DNA of 64,000 nucleotides from Sipunculus nudus (Eukaryota; Annelida; Sipuncula; Golfingiida; Sipunculidae). The position numbers and the translations under genes were made by a program. Position 1 is the first letter of the stretch. Each line of letters opens with the position of its first letter. The notes under the pieces were generated by a model, which was given only the letters and a program-made list of their open reading frames with translations, did not search any database and had not been told where the DNA came from. Shown in pieces: positions 12,261-23,000 of the stretch. Where the stretch lies: positions 63,704,370 through 63,768,369 of the forward strand of contig CM049307.1 of NCBI GenBank assembly GCA_026874595.1, read 5' to 3'.

Positions 12261-13150
12261 AAAGCACTACCCTAGGATCATTTCTGTGCGATATTGAACA
12301 ATTTGGCCATATCGTTTCAGAGAAGAAGTTATTTGTAGACTTCAGTTTGATACGGGCACTGATGACCCCCGTACAAAAAAGGCCGATGCAGGTGGCACCA
12401 CCAATACCTCAATTTCAGATATGACTCATGTGACCAACATTGGCATAAAATTTGGTGATGATAGCTCAAGCCATTTCTGAGATTGTAATTTTAGTATGCT
12501 TTTTCGGACAGATGACTAAGTTCAACTTCCTGTAACTCGGCCAAAAATCACCGAACTTAAACCATTCGAACAAACATGAGAGAGATTGTTCCAGAAATCA
12601 TTTCTGTAAAATATTGGACAATGTGGCTGAACAGATTCAGAGAAGAAGATTTTTTAAGCTTTTTTAGCTTTTTCCCTATAAAATCTAAGAAAATGCAGTT
12701 AGCCAAAAAATATGCAAAATCCGATAGAGTTTTTTAGATGACTAATTTTATGCATAAAATTTGATGATGCTAATTCTTGCCGTTTTCAAGATAGTATAGG
12801 TTAAAGTACAGACGACGGACGACGGACGACGCCACACCATGGCATAAGCTCACAGGTTCGCTGAAAATGTACAGAATTTGTTAATTGGGCTCAAAATGAG
12901 ACATGTCCATCAGAAAATCTAAATTTGACGAAAACAAAAATATTAAAAATGTGTAAATATAAATAGATAGCGCCAGCAGTCTTGCACAGCTGAAAGACTT
13001 ACCTAATTATACGCTTCTCAAATTTAAGAAAGATCTGTGCAATATTCACAGAGATATTAAATCTAAAGTATGAAACTCACACACTACAAGCCAAAAATTA
13101 AAAAAAATCCACCCAGATATGAAGATATGAAGTGAGAAATCTCTGGGTCA

Positions 13151-13550
13151 CCGGCTTCTGTGGCTCAGGGGTAGAGTGCAGGACTCAAAGCCGGGAGATC
13201 ATGAGTTCAAATCTCAGCCGAGGCGGTGAGGTTTTTCACGGTCGGCCCCCACCCAGGATGAGCGCTCTGCAGGCTTAATGGGAAGGTTGTACAGCCATGT
13301 TTCACTCACAAACGAGTGTGCTTTTCGGGGGTCCTCCGTGGTATGATTACCAACCCAGGGCCCGCAGGTGCAGTAGGTACCGTGCCTGGTTAACGCCAGG
13401 ATATAAAATGAGAGGAAGCGTGTGATACTGCCCTGTCACGTAGTCCGAAACCGGAATGGAAAACTGCAGATGTACATATACTTAGTTAAGGTAGCATTAA
13501 AAAATGGAGGCGGTTACCTCCAACAAAAAAAATTTAAGAAAAAAAAAAAA
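13151..13550 (+). mobile_element. tRNA-derived SINE with target-site duplication
   Basis: The head at about 13,152-13,222 has an A-box (TGGCTCAGGGGTAGAG) and a B-box (GAGTTCAAATCTC) at tRNA spacing. The body of about 330 bp ends in an A-rich tail (13,539-13,550). Flanks carry a 15-bp duplication with one mismatch: GAAATCTCTGGGTCA at 13,136-13,150 and GAAATTTCTGGGTCA at 13,551-13,565. This is the signature of LINE-mediated retroposition. It would need a partner LINE for mobility. Confidence 0.8.
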
Positions 13551-13678
13551 GAAATTTCTGGGTCAAATGATTATGGTTTGTGTCCTGTTAATATACAGAC
13601 AGCTGGACAACCAGACACAGGATGGACAAAGGGTGATTGCTATAGCTCTGATGACCAATAGTCAGCTGAGCTAAAAAC

Positions 13679-14503
13679 TCAATCTACTGGGGCATACTAG
13701 TATGTTGTTTTCTGCAAAGCAAGCAAAGCTCAGAGCTTGGCTGATGAGATTCTACTTTTTACAGATATACAAATATACACAGAGGATAGTTTAACAAAAA
13801 AAAAAAAAAAAAGAGCAAGGCAAAGAAAGCAAACTGGCACAACAGTAATAAAAAACTTGTTTATGAGAAATTTCATGCTGCATAAATAACAATTTATATG
13901 TAATCTAATCACAGTTTGGCAGTTAAACTGCACCTGATATAAGGTATAATAATATAATAGGAGTATTAAATTAAGCTGTCAAGTAATATGCTAAAATCAC
14001 AATGAAACCTCATCATGAACATTTATAAATAAATAAATGAATAAGCACTTAAAATAAATTCTAAATATATTTGAGAAATCTATCTCCCTAAAAAAAGAAG
14101 CTCCTGGTCAAATTTTAAACATACACAAACAGATTTAAAACAGAGCTGTGCAAATAGTGCAGCAAAAATGTAATTAAAATGAACACTCATTGTATTTGAC
14201 ACAGGGAACATATTTTCAACAATTCTGTATGATTTAATTGCCTATATGTCATGCCAAAAAGTTTAGTGAGTCCAGCTCATTGCTGTGTAAATGCAATGCA
14301 AGAAAATTACACTAATGCACATGTAAATTGTTCTACCACAAAACCTGATAAATAAATCATATTTTACTTAAAAACATTTTGTCAACCTTGTTTTTTAAAA
14401 AGAAAATTAAGTATGTTGAATTATCATGAAATCAAGCATAAACACAGGCAATATAAACATATAAGTACAATCAAATCAATAGGTACATATTTTACTTTTG
14501 TTA
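13679..14503. other. AT-rich stretch without gene
   Basis: Contains an A-run at about 13,796-13,812 and otherwise unstructured AT-rich DNA. I see no exon. Confidence 0.35.
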
Positions 14504-15373
14504 AACTAGAATACAAGTGACTACGTGTATCCTCCGAGATCAGAGTGGGATGGGTGAAGTGAGGCATGGATTGAGTAACAAGGGGAAATAGAGTGAGGTG
14601 TGTTGCATATTAGCATGGATGTCTGCAGCAGAAATGTGTATGTAGGTTGTGCCACCTACCACAAAATCAAGAAAGCTATCAAAGTTGTATACGAATGAAA
14701 AAAGTCAAACCACTGCTGAGATATGAGTGATTTTATCCCACGGCAGTTAAAAGACGGACCCTGTGCAAAAATGGTTGCAGGTGGTGCCACCAGTTTTGCG
14801 TATGATAAAGAGCTATGTGAGATCTATACGCATACAAAATTTTGGCCCAATCGGTCAAACGGTTCCCGAGATATGAGCTTGGATGTCTGCAGCGTAAACA
14901 TATATGTAGGTGGCGCCACCTGCCACAAAATCCAGAAAGCTATCCAAGATGTATACACATGCAAAAAATACACACTCAAAACCAATGCAGACATATGAGT
15001 GATTTTATCCAAAGGCAGATGAACAGATGGACACTGTGCAAAAATGGTTGCTGGTGGCGCCACCATTTTTTTATGTATGTTATAAAGCTAGCCAAGGGCT
15101 ACATTTGTGCAAATTTATTTCCGAATAGGTCAAACGGTTCCCGAGATATGTGGGTTAATGTGTCATAACAGACACACAGGTGGACGCAGAGCACAGAGGA
15201 AAGGTGAGAGGTCAAAACAAAATCAGGGCGCAGCAGTTCACATGTGACCCGAACATAATCCCGGCTTTCGTAAAATTCCGCCCAGCGGTTATGGAGGAGT
15301 TCTCCGGACACCTACACGGCGGCGGCCGGCTGAAAACATAGTATCCGCAAAACTCTGTTTTGGCGGATACAAT
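14504..15373 (+). mobile_element. Family a non-autonomous element
   Basis: Starts AACTAGAATAC, with an eroded hairpin and then CGACTACGTGTATC-like sequence. It ends with the hairpin GTATCCGCAAAAC / GTTTTGGCGGATAC followed by AAT. Body units of about 140 bp alternate around GGTGGCGCCACC (exact at 14,909-14,920 and 15,053-15,064) and include TGTCTGCAGC and CGGTTCCCGAGATATG. A CGG-rich stretch precedes the 3' hairpin. Copies are at 43,638-44,815 and, truncated, at 22,185-23,098. Short frames on both strands are repeat by-products. Confidence 0.7.
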
Positions 15374-16483
15374 TATGCACAATTTTTACTCATGTAATAC
15401 AAGAGGATGTTATGTTCAGTACAGTTGGACACAAATACATCACTGTCTTTAAATTTTTTCATACATTTTCATTGTCAGTCTACATTATCGTTGTCAGTCT
15501 ACATTATCATTGTCAGTCTACATTATCACTGTCAGTCTATATCACATGAAGCAATATCCAATCATAAGTATCGGAAAACTGTTTGCAAAATTAATGCAGA
15601 CAAACCGTCCCAGGATAGTCAAAGTGTTGAAAAAAAAAATATGCTAAAAATGTAGGCAAAATGTCATAATTCACTGCTACGTCCTTAAGCATGACTTCAG
15701 AATTAAGCAAATCTTAGAACAAATAGTAAGTAATTAAATATACCGGAAAGTAACATTTTTAATATGTTGAAATACATGATAGATAATTGCATAAAAGACA
15801 AATTATGAACTAGCCCATTCTTGTTCTACTAGACTCTAACACAGTATGTAATAGTATTTGAGCTCAAACTTCTTTTAATGAATAAAGATAGAAAAAAGCA
15901 TTGTTGCTAAAAAGGAATAAAAACAAAAGCTTTTTAAAAGTTTGTTAAAATTCTCTTTGCATTTTTTTAGCACACTCTTTTTCCTTTTTTTAGTAAAAGT
16001 GGTTTTAAGCTCTAGTATTATCATAAATTGTGATACAGTCCAGTAAGATTAAGAATGTGACTCGTTCCCAGAGTGTAATTTTCACAAAATCTTATTTTCA
16101 AATACTTATTCTTTTAAATTAAGAGTGATTTAGCAGCCCTGTTATTGGTCAACTGATTTGAATGCAATTCAAAATGTTCAGGGACACCGTTACTCAAATT
16201 ATATTGCCAGTCCTGTACTGGTTGTAACACAGTTGTCTAGCTGTGACATAATGCCCTGCAACTTTTTGTACATATACCAGTAAATAGGCACGGCGTTCAT
16301 TAACTGAACAATGCATTTTTATCACAAGTTACAGTACTTTTGTACATAACACAGGGGGTCTTTCAAATAATGCTAAAAAGCCTTATAATTTGTAAATGAC
16401 CCCATTGTAAACAAGACCTAAGCTTGATATAATACTTGAAAAATAATGGGAATAAACTTTAACAAATGCCACTTGAACACATG
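15374..16483. other. AT-rich stretch with a short minisatellite
   Basis: Apart from the 19-bp repeat at 15,462-15,537 I see no structure and no supported exon. Confidence 0.35.
15462..15537. repeat. 19-bp minisatellite, four copies
   Basis: Four consecutive copies of TACATTATCRTTGTCAGTC, the first slightly diverged. Confidence 0.85.
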
Positions 16484-16729
16484 TACAGTGGACCCTTCCT
16501 TTTACAGACATTGGTAGAATCTAGGTTTTTTGTCTTCAATACCAAGGTGTAAATGTCAAAGAGGTCACAGGTCTCCAAGTCTGCTTTTTCACAACCACCG
16601 CAAGTATTCATAACAGAGAAGAGGCTGAAACAGATACTGTATATGCTAGTGTATTAGGCGATGTTGTGTATAATACAAGGGTCAGTTTTAAGGTCAAAAT
16701 TTGATGTCTGTAAAGAGAGGTCCACTGTA
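16484..16729. mobile_element. TA-flanked MITE, 246 bp
   Basis: Left end TACAGTGGACCCTTCCTTTT and right end complement TACAGTGGACCTCTCTTTAC, both continuing into ACAGACAT, form inverted repeats of about 27 bp. TA at each end fits Tc1/mariner-type insertion. No transposase is encoded. Confidence 0.75.
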
Positions 16730-18009
16730 TAAGAATAAAAATAATAATACAAACGCAGAGATTTAGCAACATAATATTTAACATGTTTCAGTATAGATAA
16801 AGAAAGGCATCAGAGAGATTCATGGGTTAATAAAACAAAGCATTGTTTATCAGTGAACACACATACAATCAAAACTTTAATATACTGTAATATGCATGAC
16901 TGAATGAAAAGTTTTCAGTTTAAGCATACCATTGCAAATCAACAATTATCAGAGGCCATTTTGGTGAAACAAAGATAGTGTTACTGTTCAATAAATAAGT
17001 ATTCAGTGCCACACAATTTCAATATAAACCAGACAAGTCCTTGGAAATTCATATTAATCTTTCACATTAAAAACATTTTTCACTTTAAACAAGTTAGTCA
17101 ACATCTAGTTTTCATAAACTTGAAACTGAGAGAATACCATCATCAAAAGTTTCATCACATCTCAACAGATTTAAAAAAAATAATAATTTAATATACATCC
17201 AGATTATTTCAAATGAATCACCTAAAATCCGCAATATTTCAAACCCATACCCTGTTATGATGTATACATACATATTTAAGTCAGTTAAAATGTTATGTAT
17301 ATTAAAGAGTGTATGAAATATATTTTGGCTAAAAGGCCAATACTTGTTCAATAATGTCAGACAATCAAAACAGTCAAAAATAGTTACAATTTGGATAAAA
17401 AATATATCATAAACTTGAAAGAAGCACATTTTAATACATTAAATACCGTTACAGTGCAGACAAGATAAATGCAAATGACAAGTTTTATTACTGTACAAAT
17501 AATTTGTGCATTGCTTTACTTCTCATATTCTCATATGTTAATATGATTATTCCATATCTATTAACTGTGACTTTTAATACGTCTGTAATATATCATCAGC
17601 ACATGATGTATAAACATGATCAATTCATTGCCTATTTAACAGGTTACTCATGAGATTTTCCACCATTTCCTGTCATTCAAAGACTTACTTCATTTTCTCC
17701 TTACAACATGTTGAGGCCAATACCTGAAAAACTAATTTTTCCCATCTTTTGTTGTTGGTGAGGGAGCCGCGGTTGACCCCGGCTTGTTAGAGTCACATGA
17801 TCAGCTAAAATCCTGACTCAACTTTTTCATTTGTTCTATCATTTTTTTAGAGAAATCATGAATGCATTGTGGGATTTCACAGACTCTGACAGTTGAGAAT
17901 ATATACCCTTGTTAGGAGTGGTCGGCAATCACAAACAATCTTGAACTATTCAACCACCAGATACTAACACCCAGAAATGGCAGTCAGAGACTAGCCTATG
18001 ACATGATAA
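16730..18009. other. AT-rich stretch, possible 3' flank of the receptor-like gene
   Basis: No exon is convincing. A TTTATT (AATAAA on minus) at about 17,485 could be a distal polyadenylation signal for the gene ending at 19,912, but this is not distinguishable from chance. Confidence 0.3.
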
Positions 18010-18054
18010 CATGCTAGGGATCATATGATATGCAATGATTACCTGGGTCCACCA

Positions 18055-18366
18055 GTAATGTATGTGTGTTCATGCGTTGTTCACAACATAAACTCCCACA
18101 ATCATGATCCGAATCTCATGAAATTTTCAGGGAATTTCAAGAATGGGCTGATGAAGAATTGGTTAGATTCTGGTGTGGATCTGGCACATGATCTGGATTA
18201 AGGAACATTATCAGGGGATATTCACAAATGTACAATTACTTATGCATGAATGAAACTGGGAATATGGGCTGAATAAGTGAATACAAACACAGTTTAAGTA
18301 GCATCCCACAATAGGGAACCCTCATATGGCAGAGGCTTGCATTCCTTAGAATGCAGATTTCTAGTT
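18055..18366 (-). mobile_element. Family e element, 5' end on minus strand
   Basis: Read on the minus strand it begins AACTAGAAATCTGCATTC and continues with a hairpin (GCATTC-TAAG-GAATGC), then GCCTCTGCC. The start matches the AACTAGA rule of families a and c. About 300 bp is shared in pieces with 19,310-19,484 (GCATGAATGAAMCTGGGAAT, ATGGGCTG). The 3' end was not found. Confidence 0.45.
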
Positions 18367-19309
18367 TTATGACTGCAGCAGCATACCATAGCATATCACA
18401 ATGCAGAGAATAACATAAAGGGCTACTCTAACCCTAAGCTTACCAGTTATGTTCTCATATATATAATATATAATATCAATGAAAATATTAATATTGGTTC
18501 AGTTGATAAAGTTGACTGGAAATGTCAACAGTGTTGAATGGAGTACTCTACGCCATTTCTGGACATTTTTACTTCAGTAACCATGTAGGCCTACATTTCT
18601 GTTTATGTAGTGATTTCTGCCGCTACTGAATAGGACTCTAAAAATGTGTCTAATCTGTTAAAATATTAAAGAAGTGTTTACACTTGCTACAACATTCAGT
18701 CTTGCTAGTTGTATAATCCTACATCTCATAATACCTGGCTTAACACTTGGTATTATACACATACAACTCAAGGGTAACAGAAAGTGAAAGCCACCATAAA
18801 AGCTGTGTTACTGTGGGTTTTTTTTTAATATTCTTAATATATATCATTATGGTAACTGGTGCCTCAGTGTAAGTTGGGTCAAAACTATTGAGTGCCTGAG
18901 TCCAAGGTGCACAATCTGTTTTAGCCATCAGAGACACAGACTATGACAGTGCAAAAAATATAACATGACATGTACCAAAAAGGTCCTAAAGTTAAAAAAT
19001 ATTTCAATTTTCCATACCTGAATTACCTATTACACATAAGAACTATACACTCACACCCCTGAGAAAGTTGCAGCATGTTTTTAGCTATATATATATATAA
19101 ATCACTGCTGGCAACTGCTAGATGCCACATATCAAAAGACTTAAGATATCATTATGGCAAGAGGGTTGTTTGAAAGGCACGGTCATCAAACAGTTGGCAA
19201 GCTAAGGCAACAGTCAGTATAAAAAATAAAATGTTCTATTACATCTACCAGTAATAAAAAACAGGACTTAAAAAATGATTAAAGTACATACAGAGAGGGT
19301 GCATTATCC

Positions 19310-19484
19310 CTGTTTGTGTGCTTTCGTGAGTTTGTTCACAACATAACACAAATTCACAAATGTAAAGTCACTTAAGCATGAATGAACCTGGGAATATGGG
19401 CTGATTAAGTGATTGCAAACATGGACTGGGGAGCAGCCCACAATGGAGACCCCCTACAAGGCGGAGGCTTGCAGATTTCTAGTT
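19310..19484 (-). mobile_element. Second family e copy, 5' end on minus strand
   Basis: The minus strand starts AACTAGAAATCTGCAAGCCT; the hairpin arm has been lost relative to the copy ending at 18,366. Internal blocks CACAAATGTA, CATGAATGAACCTGGGAAT and ATGGGCTG are shared with that copy. Confidence 0.45.
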
Positions 19485-19549
19485 CTGGACATAATTTTAT
19501 ATGCTCTAGGCTTAAAAGCAGCATCTTGAACCAGTTAGAGATTTTCTTT

Positions 19550-19625
19550 CTTTTTTTTTTTTGGGGGGGGGGGGGGGGGGGTAGGAGGTTGGGGGGTTTA
19601 GAATAGGTTTGGGGGGGGGGGGTTT
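19550..19625. repeat. Poly-T/poly-G tract, potential G-quadruplex
   Basis: T-run followed by about 19 consecutive G (19,563-19,581), shorter G-runs, and a further G12 at 19,611-19,622. It could fold as a G-quadruplex on the plus strand. It lies just 3' of the proposed last exon on the minus strand, where it would be C-rich transcript. Run lengths may be inaccurate. Confidence 0.7.
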
Positions 19626-19911
19626 GTCCAGGTGGGTGGGGAATTTTTGGGGGTAGTGGATTTTATATTACACACTATTACGTGAAGCCATTGCTCCAAT
19701 AACATGAAGATCACACTCCAGACAATCACATGCACACAACAAACTCTCCTTTTGGCATCCTGAACTGAGCGATGAAATGAGTGACCTACATTGTGGCATT
19801 GGGTGTGCTGATGGGAGAGGAATATCATCACAGAACAAAAAGTCCATAGACAGGTAAGCACTGGAGCTAATCCTGTAAAATAATCCTGACCAGCTGCAGT
19901 ACTTCTGGCAA

Positions 19912-20020
19912 TCACACTGAAATAGGCTCTGTCAGATCTCCGAGGATGTAGATCGTTTCTTCTTCTAGCAAGCTCACACTCAAAGGTAGCTGTATGGTGG
20001 TGTCCTCTGGTGGGGGGTTT
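19912..20020 (-). CDS. Proposed terminal exon of receptor-like gene
   Basis: A TTTGTTTCAG acceptor precedes 20020. One base completes an Arg codon with the previous exon, then 35 codons run to TGA at 19914-19912: NPPPEDTTIQLPLSVSLLEE followed by ETIYILGDLTEPISV. The acidic and hydrophobic mix continues the acidic end of the preceding exon, and the C-terminal Ile-Ser-Val could suit a class II PDZ ligand (inference). The alternative is that the preceding exon simply reads into its own stop at 26,042. Confidence 0.5.
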
Positions 20021-23000
20021 CTGAAACAAAGTGTGCTCACTGATCAAACTGCGAGTATATTTCAAGTATACATTTTATTCAACATATGCCTGAAACATGT
20101 GATACTTTGTTTATTGATTATGGATAAATTGTATGTCAGTCATTGCATGTCATAAGATTCAGTTTAAGTCAAGTGACATTGGTTTAGAACCATCATTAAC
20201 AATAACTTACAATATGAATCTTTTATTTCTTCAAACCTGATAGTTCTGCACAGATTATTGGACTAAAAGAAATTTCAGGTTTTTTTTATATAATCAATTA
20301 TTTTAGTTGCATTTTCTTATAATTAACCACAAATGATCATATAAGTATATTCAAAGGAGCAATGTTATCTAGAAAATCTTGGATTTTAGTCAGAAATGTA
20401 GAGATGTTGTGACACAAAATACAAAACTACACTATAACTGAATCTTAAACTGAACGAAAGTGTAAAAACAATAATGCAGATTCCATTTAAAGAGCATGAA
20501 TAACAAAAAAAAACAATAATTTAACTTGCAACAACTAAAATATGGATCATGACTTTCATGGTGCTCAACATTGTGTTTTGCCTTGTAGTTCACACAAAGT
20601 AGGTCAACATGACCTGGATTGAAACTTCTAAGGGGATTTCTTTAGGTTTCCAAAAATGTCTAGATGTCAAGTCTGAACTTCCTAATTCCTATGTCTTATG
20701 ATTCTTATCTGACAGACAAACAGATTGATGATGGACAAAGTGCAAATGCCAAAGCTCTGACATTAGCCGAGCTAAAATCTACTTATACTGATAACTTAAT
20801 TCAATTTATAGAAAGCTGAAAATCATGCATAAAATGCAACAAACAACACATTACATACAGAGGACATTTGCTACTGATATATAACAGACATTTCTGTACA
20901 ACTATAGTCCATCCCATCAAGCAGCACCCAGTTTTTTGCAATTATAATGACATACTGATATATTTGTCAAGAATGTTACAATAGCAGGAAATTATGAGCA
21001 CCAATGTAATAGATAATGAAGCATTTTATTCAAACTTTTTAATGCGGACTTTGCCACTTTATAACTGTTTCCTCATGGAAAGACTCATGAATGTCTTTCA
21101 TTTGACCATGTATTTTATCATATTTTAAGTACTCCAATCATCCAATCAATGCCTGTCAAAAAGTGTCATTGACCCTGTCACTTCAATTCAATATACCATT
21201 AATTCTTTACTCAAATTCTTTGCAAGCTATAGTGGTGGTTTCCTTGAAGGTAATATCCAGATTTACTGACATGTAATTTTTCATAATAAATCCACTTAGT
21301 AGATAATTATTAGCAAATAACAATGGGCACCCCCATGAGGGAAAGACAATAAATGCTGAAAAGTTGATGATCCAGAGTCACTCAAGTTCTGTATGATCAG
21401 GACAGAGCATCATACAAGTGTAAAAATACGGATTGAGACAAGGAGACTGGCTTTGCACAAATTATGTCTGTGGAAAGTTTCAATATTAAGATAGAGTTAA
21501 CTACCATGACAGGGCACAAAGTGACATCCAGTGATGGGGTTGGGCTATTCACAAAAAAATACCAAAAATCAACCAAGAACCACTGGAAATCAACAAATTT
21601 CTCTGATATTCCTGTTAAATAGCATAAAATAATGAGTTAAGTAATTATAAATGAATAGTATACTGAAATGTTACATTTTTTTCCCCCTCACGGATGTCAA
21701 GCTGGCTGTCAGCAATGTTAGTAAACAATTTGGCCAACAGGTGGCGATACCAGTCCCTCAGTCTAGGGCTGTGGATTCAAGTCTCCAGGCTCCAGGCAGC
21801 ATCTGGTTTCCATGCAGGCATTATAACAAGGCCTACAGGCCTAATGCGAACCTGTGCAAAGTTTGGGAGTATGTATGTTTATTTTTAAAATTTAATATTG
21901 ATCCTCTCATGTCCTGCATATCTACCTTAGTCATTATGATTTCAGCCAAATGGACGTTTCGGACATGCACGTTTCGGACTAGCCGACTAGGACATTTTAA
22001 AACAAGGATGTATGAGTAAGGATATTTCCGATATGTTCTTTTTGCCAGGGAGGGATACTGGGACAGACAAACAGACGATTTGGCAGCATGGTTTCGGAGA
22101 ACAACATTTTAAAATGTTTTTTAGCTTTTCCCCCTATAAAATCTATGAACAAGATCCTCTTTTAGCCTTGGTATTGAGTCACACCTACTCTGTGCAAAAA
22201 TGGCTGCAGGTGGCGCCACCATTTTTGTGTATGTTATAAAGATATCCAAGGGCTACATTTGTGTAAATTTTTTTTCCTGATTGGTCAAACGAGTCCAGAG
22301 ATATAAGCATTAATGTCTGCAGCGTGAACGTGAATATAGGTGGCGCCACCTGTCATAAAATCAAGAAAGCTATGTGGGATGTATACGCATGCCGAATTTT
22401 AGGTAATTTGATCAAACCACAGCAGAGATATGAGTGAATTTAACCCAAGGCAGACAAACAGATGGACGCAGTGCGAAAATGGCTGCAGGTGGCGCCACCA
22501 TTTTTGTGTATTTTATAAAGCTATCTGAGGGCTACATTTGTGTAAAAGTTTTTCCTGATTGGTCGAACGGTTTCTGAGATATAAGCTTGGATGTCTGCAG
22601 TGTGAATATGAAGGTAGGTGACGCCACCTGTCATAAAATCTATAAAGCTATCTAGGATGTATAAGCATGCCAAATTTCAGGTGAATTAGTCAAACCACTG
22701 CAGAGATATGAGTGATTTTAGCCTAAGGCAGACAAACAGATGGACACTGTGCAAACATGGTTGCAGGTGGCGCCACCTTTTTTTGTGTATGTTATAAAGC
22801 TATCCCAGGGCTACATTTGTGTAAAAATATTTTCCTGATCGGTCAAACGGTTCCCAAGATATGTGGGTTTATGTGTGGAAACAGACGCACAAACGGATGC
22901 TGGGCAGAGAGGAAAGGTCAGACGTCAAGGTCACTAGGTTAGGCACCAGTTCACATGTGACCCGATAATTTGTGTAAGTTTTCGGAAAAATCTGTCCAGT

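Larger units (their letters stand above)
10099..12868 (+). mobile_element. Family d non-autonomous element with tandem body
   Basis: The 5' end is AACAAGGCCTACAGGCC, holding the hairpin AGGCCT-AC-AGGCCT, followed by the subterminal repeat GCGAACCTGTG. The 3' end CACAGGTTCGCTGAAAAT is its inverted match. An ACGACGGACGACGG tract comes just before the 3' end. The same ends bound 21,825-24,280. The body holds minisatellites and tandem units of about 175 bp. There is no protein-coding frame, so the element must depend on proteins supplied elsewhere. A Helentron/HINE type is inferred from architecture. Confidence 0.65.
9886..13678 (+). mobile_element. Family b element, interrupted by a family d element and a SINE
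   Basis: The 5' end AACAAGTGACCTATGAGTCA is a slightly eroded form of the 28,590 end and is followed by GCTCAGCTGA. The 3' end near 13,660 reads TCAGCTGAGCTAAAAAC, the inverted match to the subterminal repeat, preceded by CAGACAGCTGGACAACCAGA and ATTGCTATAGCTC as in the 31.5 kb copy. A family d element (10,099-12,868) and a SINE (13,151-13,550) lie inside, so the original element was much shorter. Confidence 0.6.

Noticed and set aside
14723-15311. Overlapping frames of 70-108 codons on both strands
   Set aside because: They lie inside a family a element and recur in its other copies.
19598-20065. 155-codon minus-strand frame
   Set aside because: It runs through a poly-G tract and is out of frame with the proposed terminal exon; its composition is not protein-like at the end.
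21651-22019. 122-codon plus-strand frame
   Set aside because: It crosses the 5' end of a family d element and has no splice or domain support.
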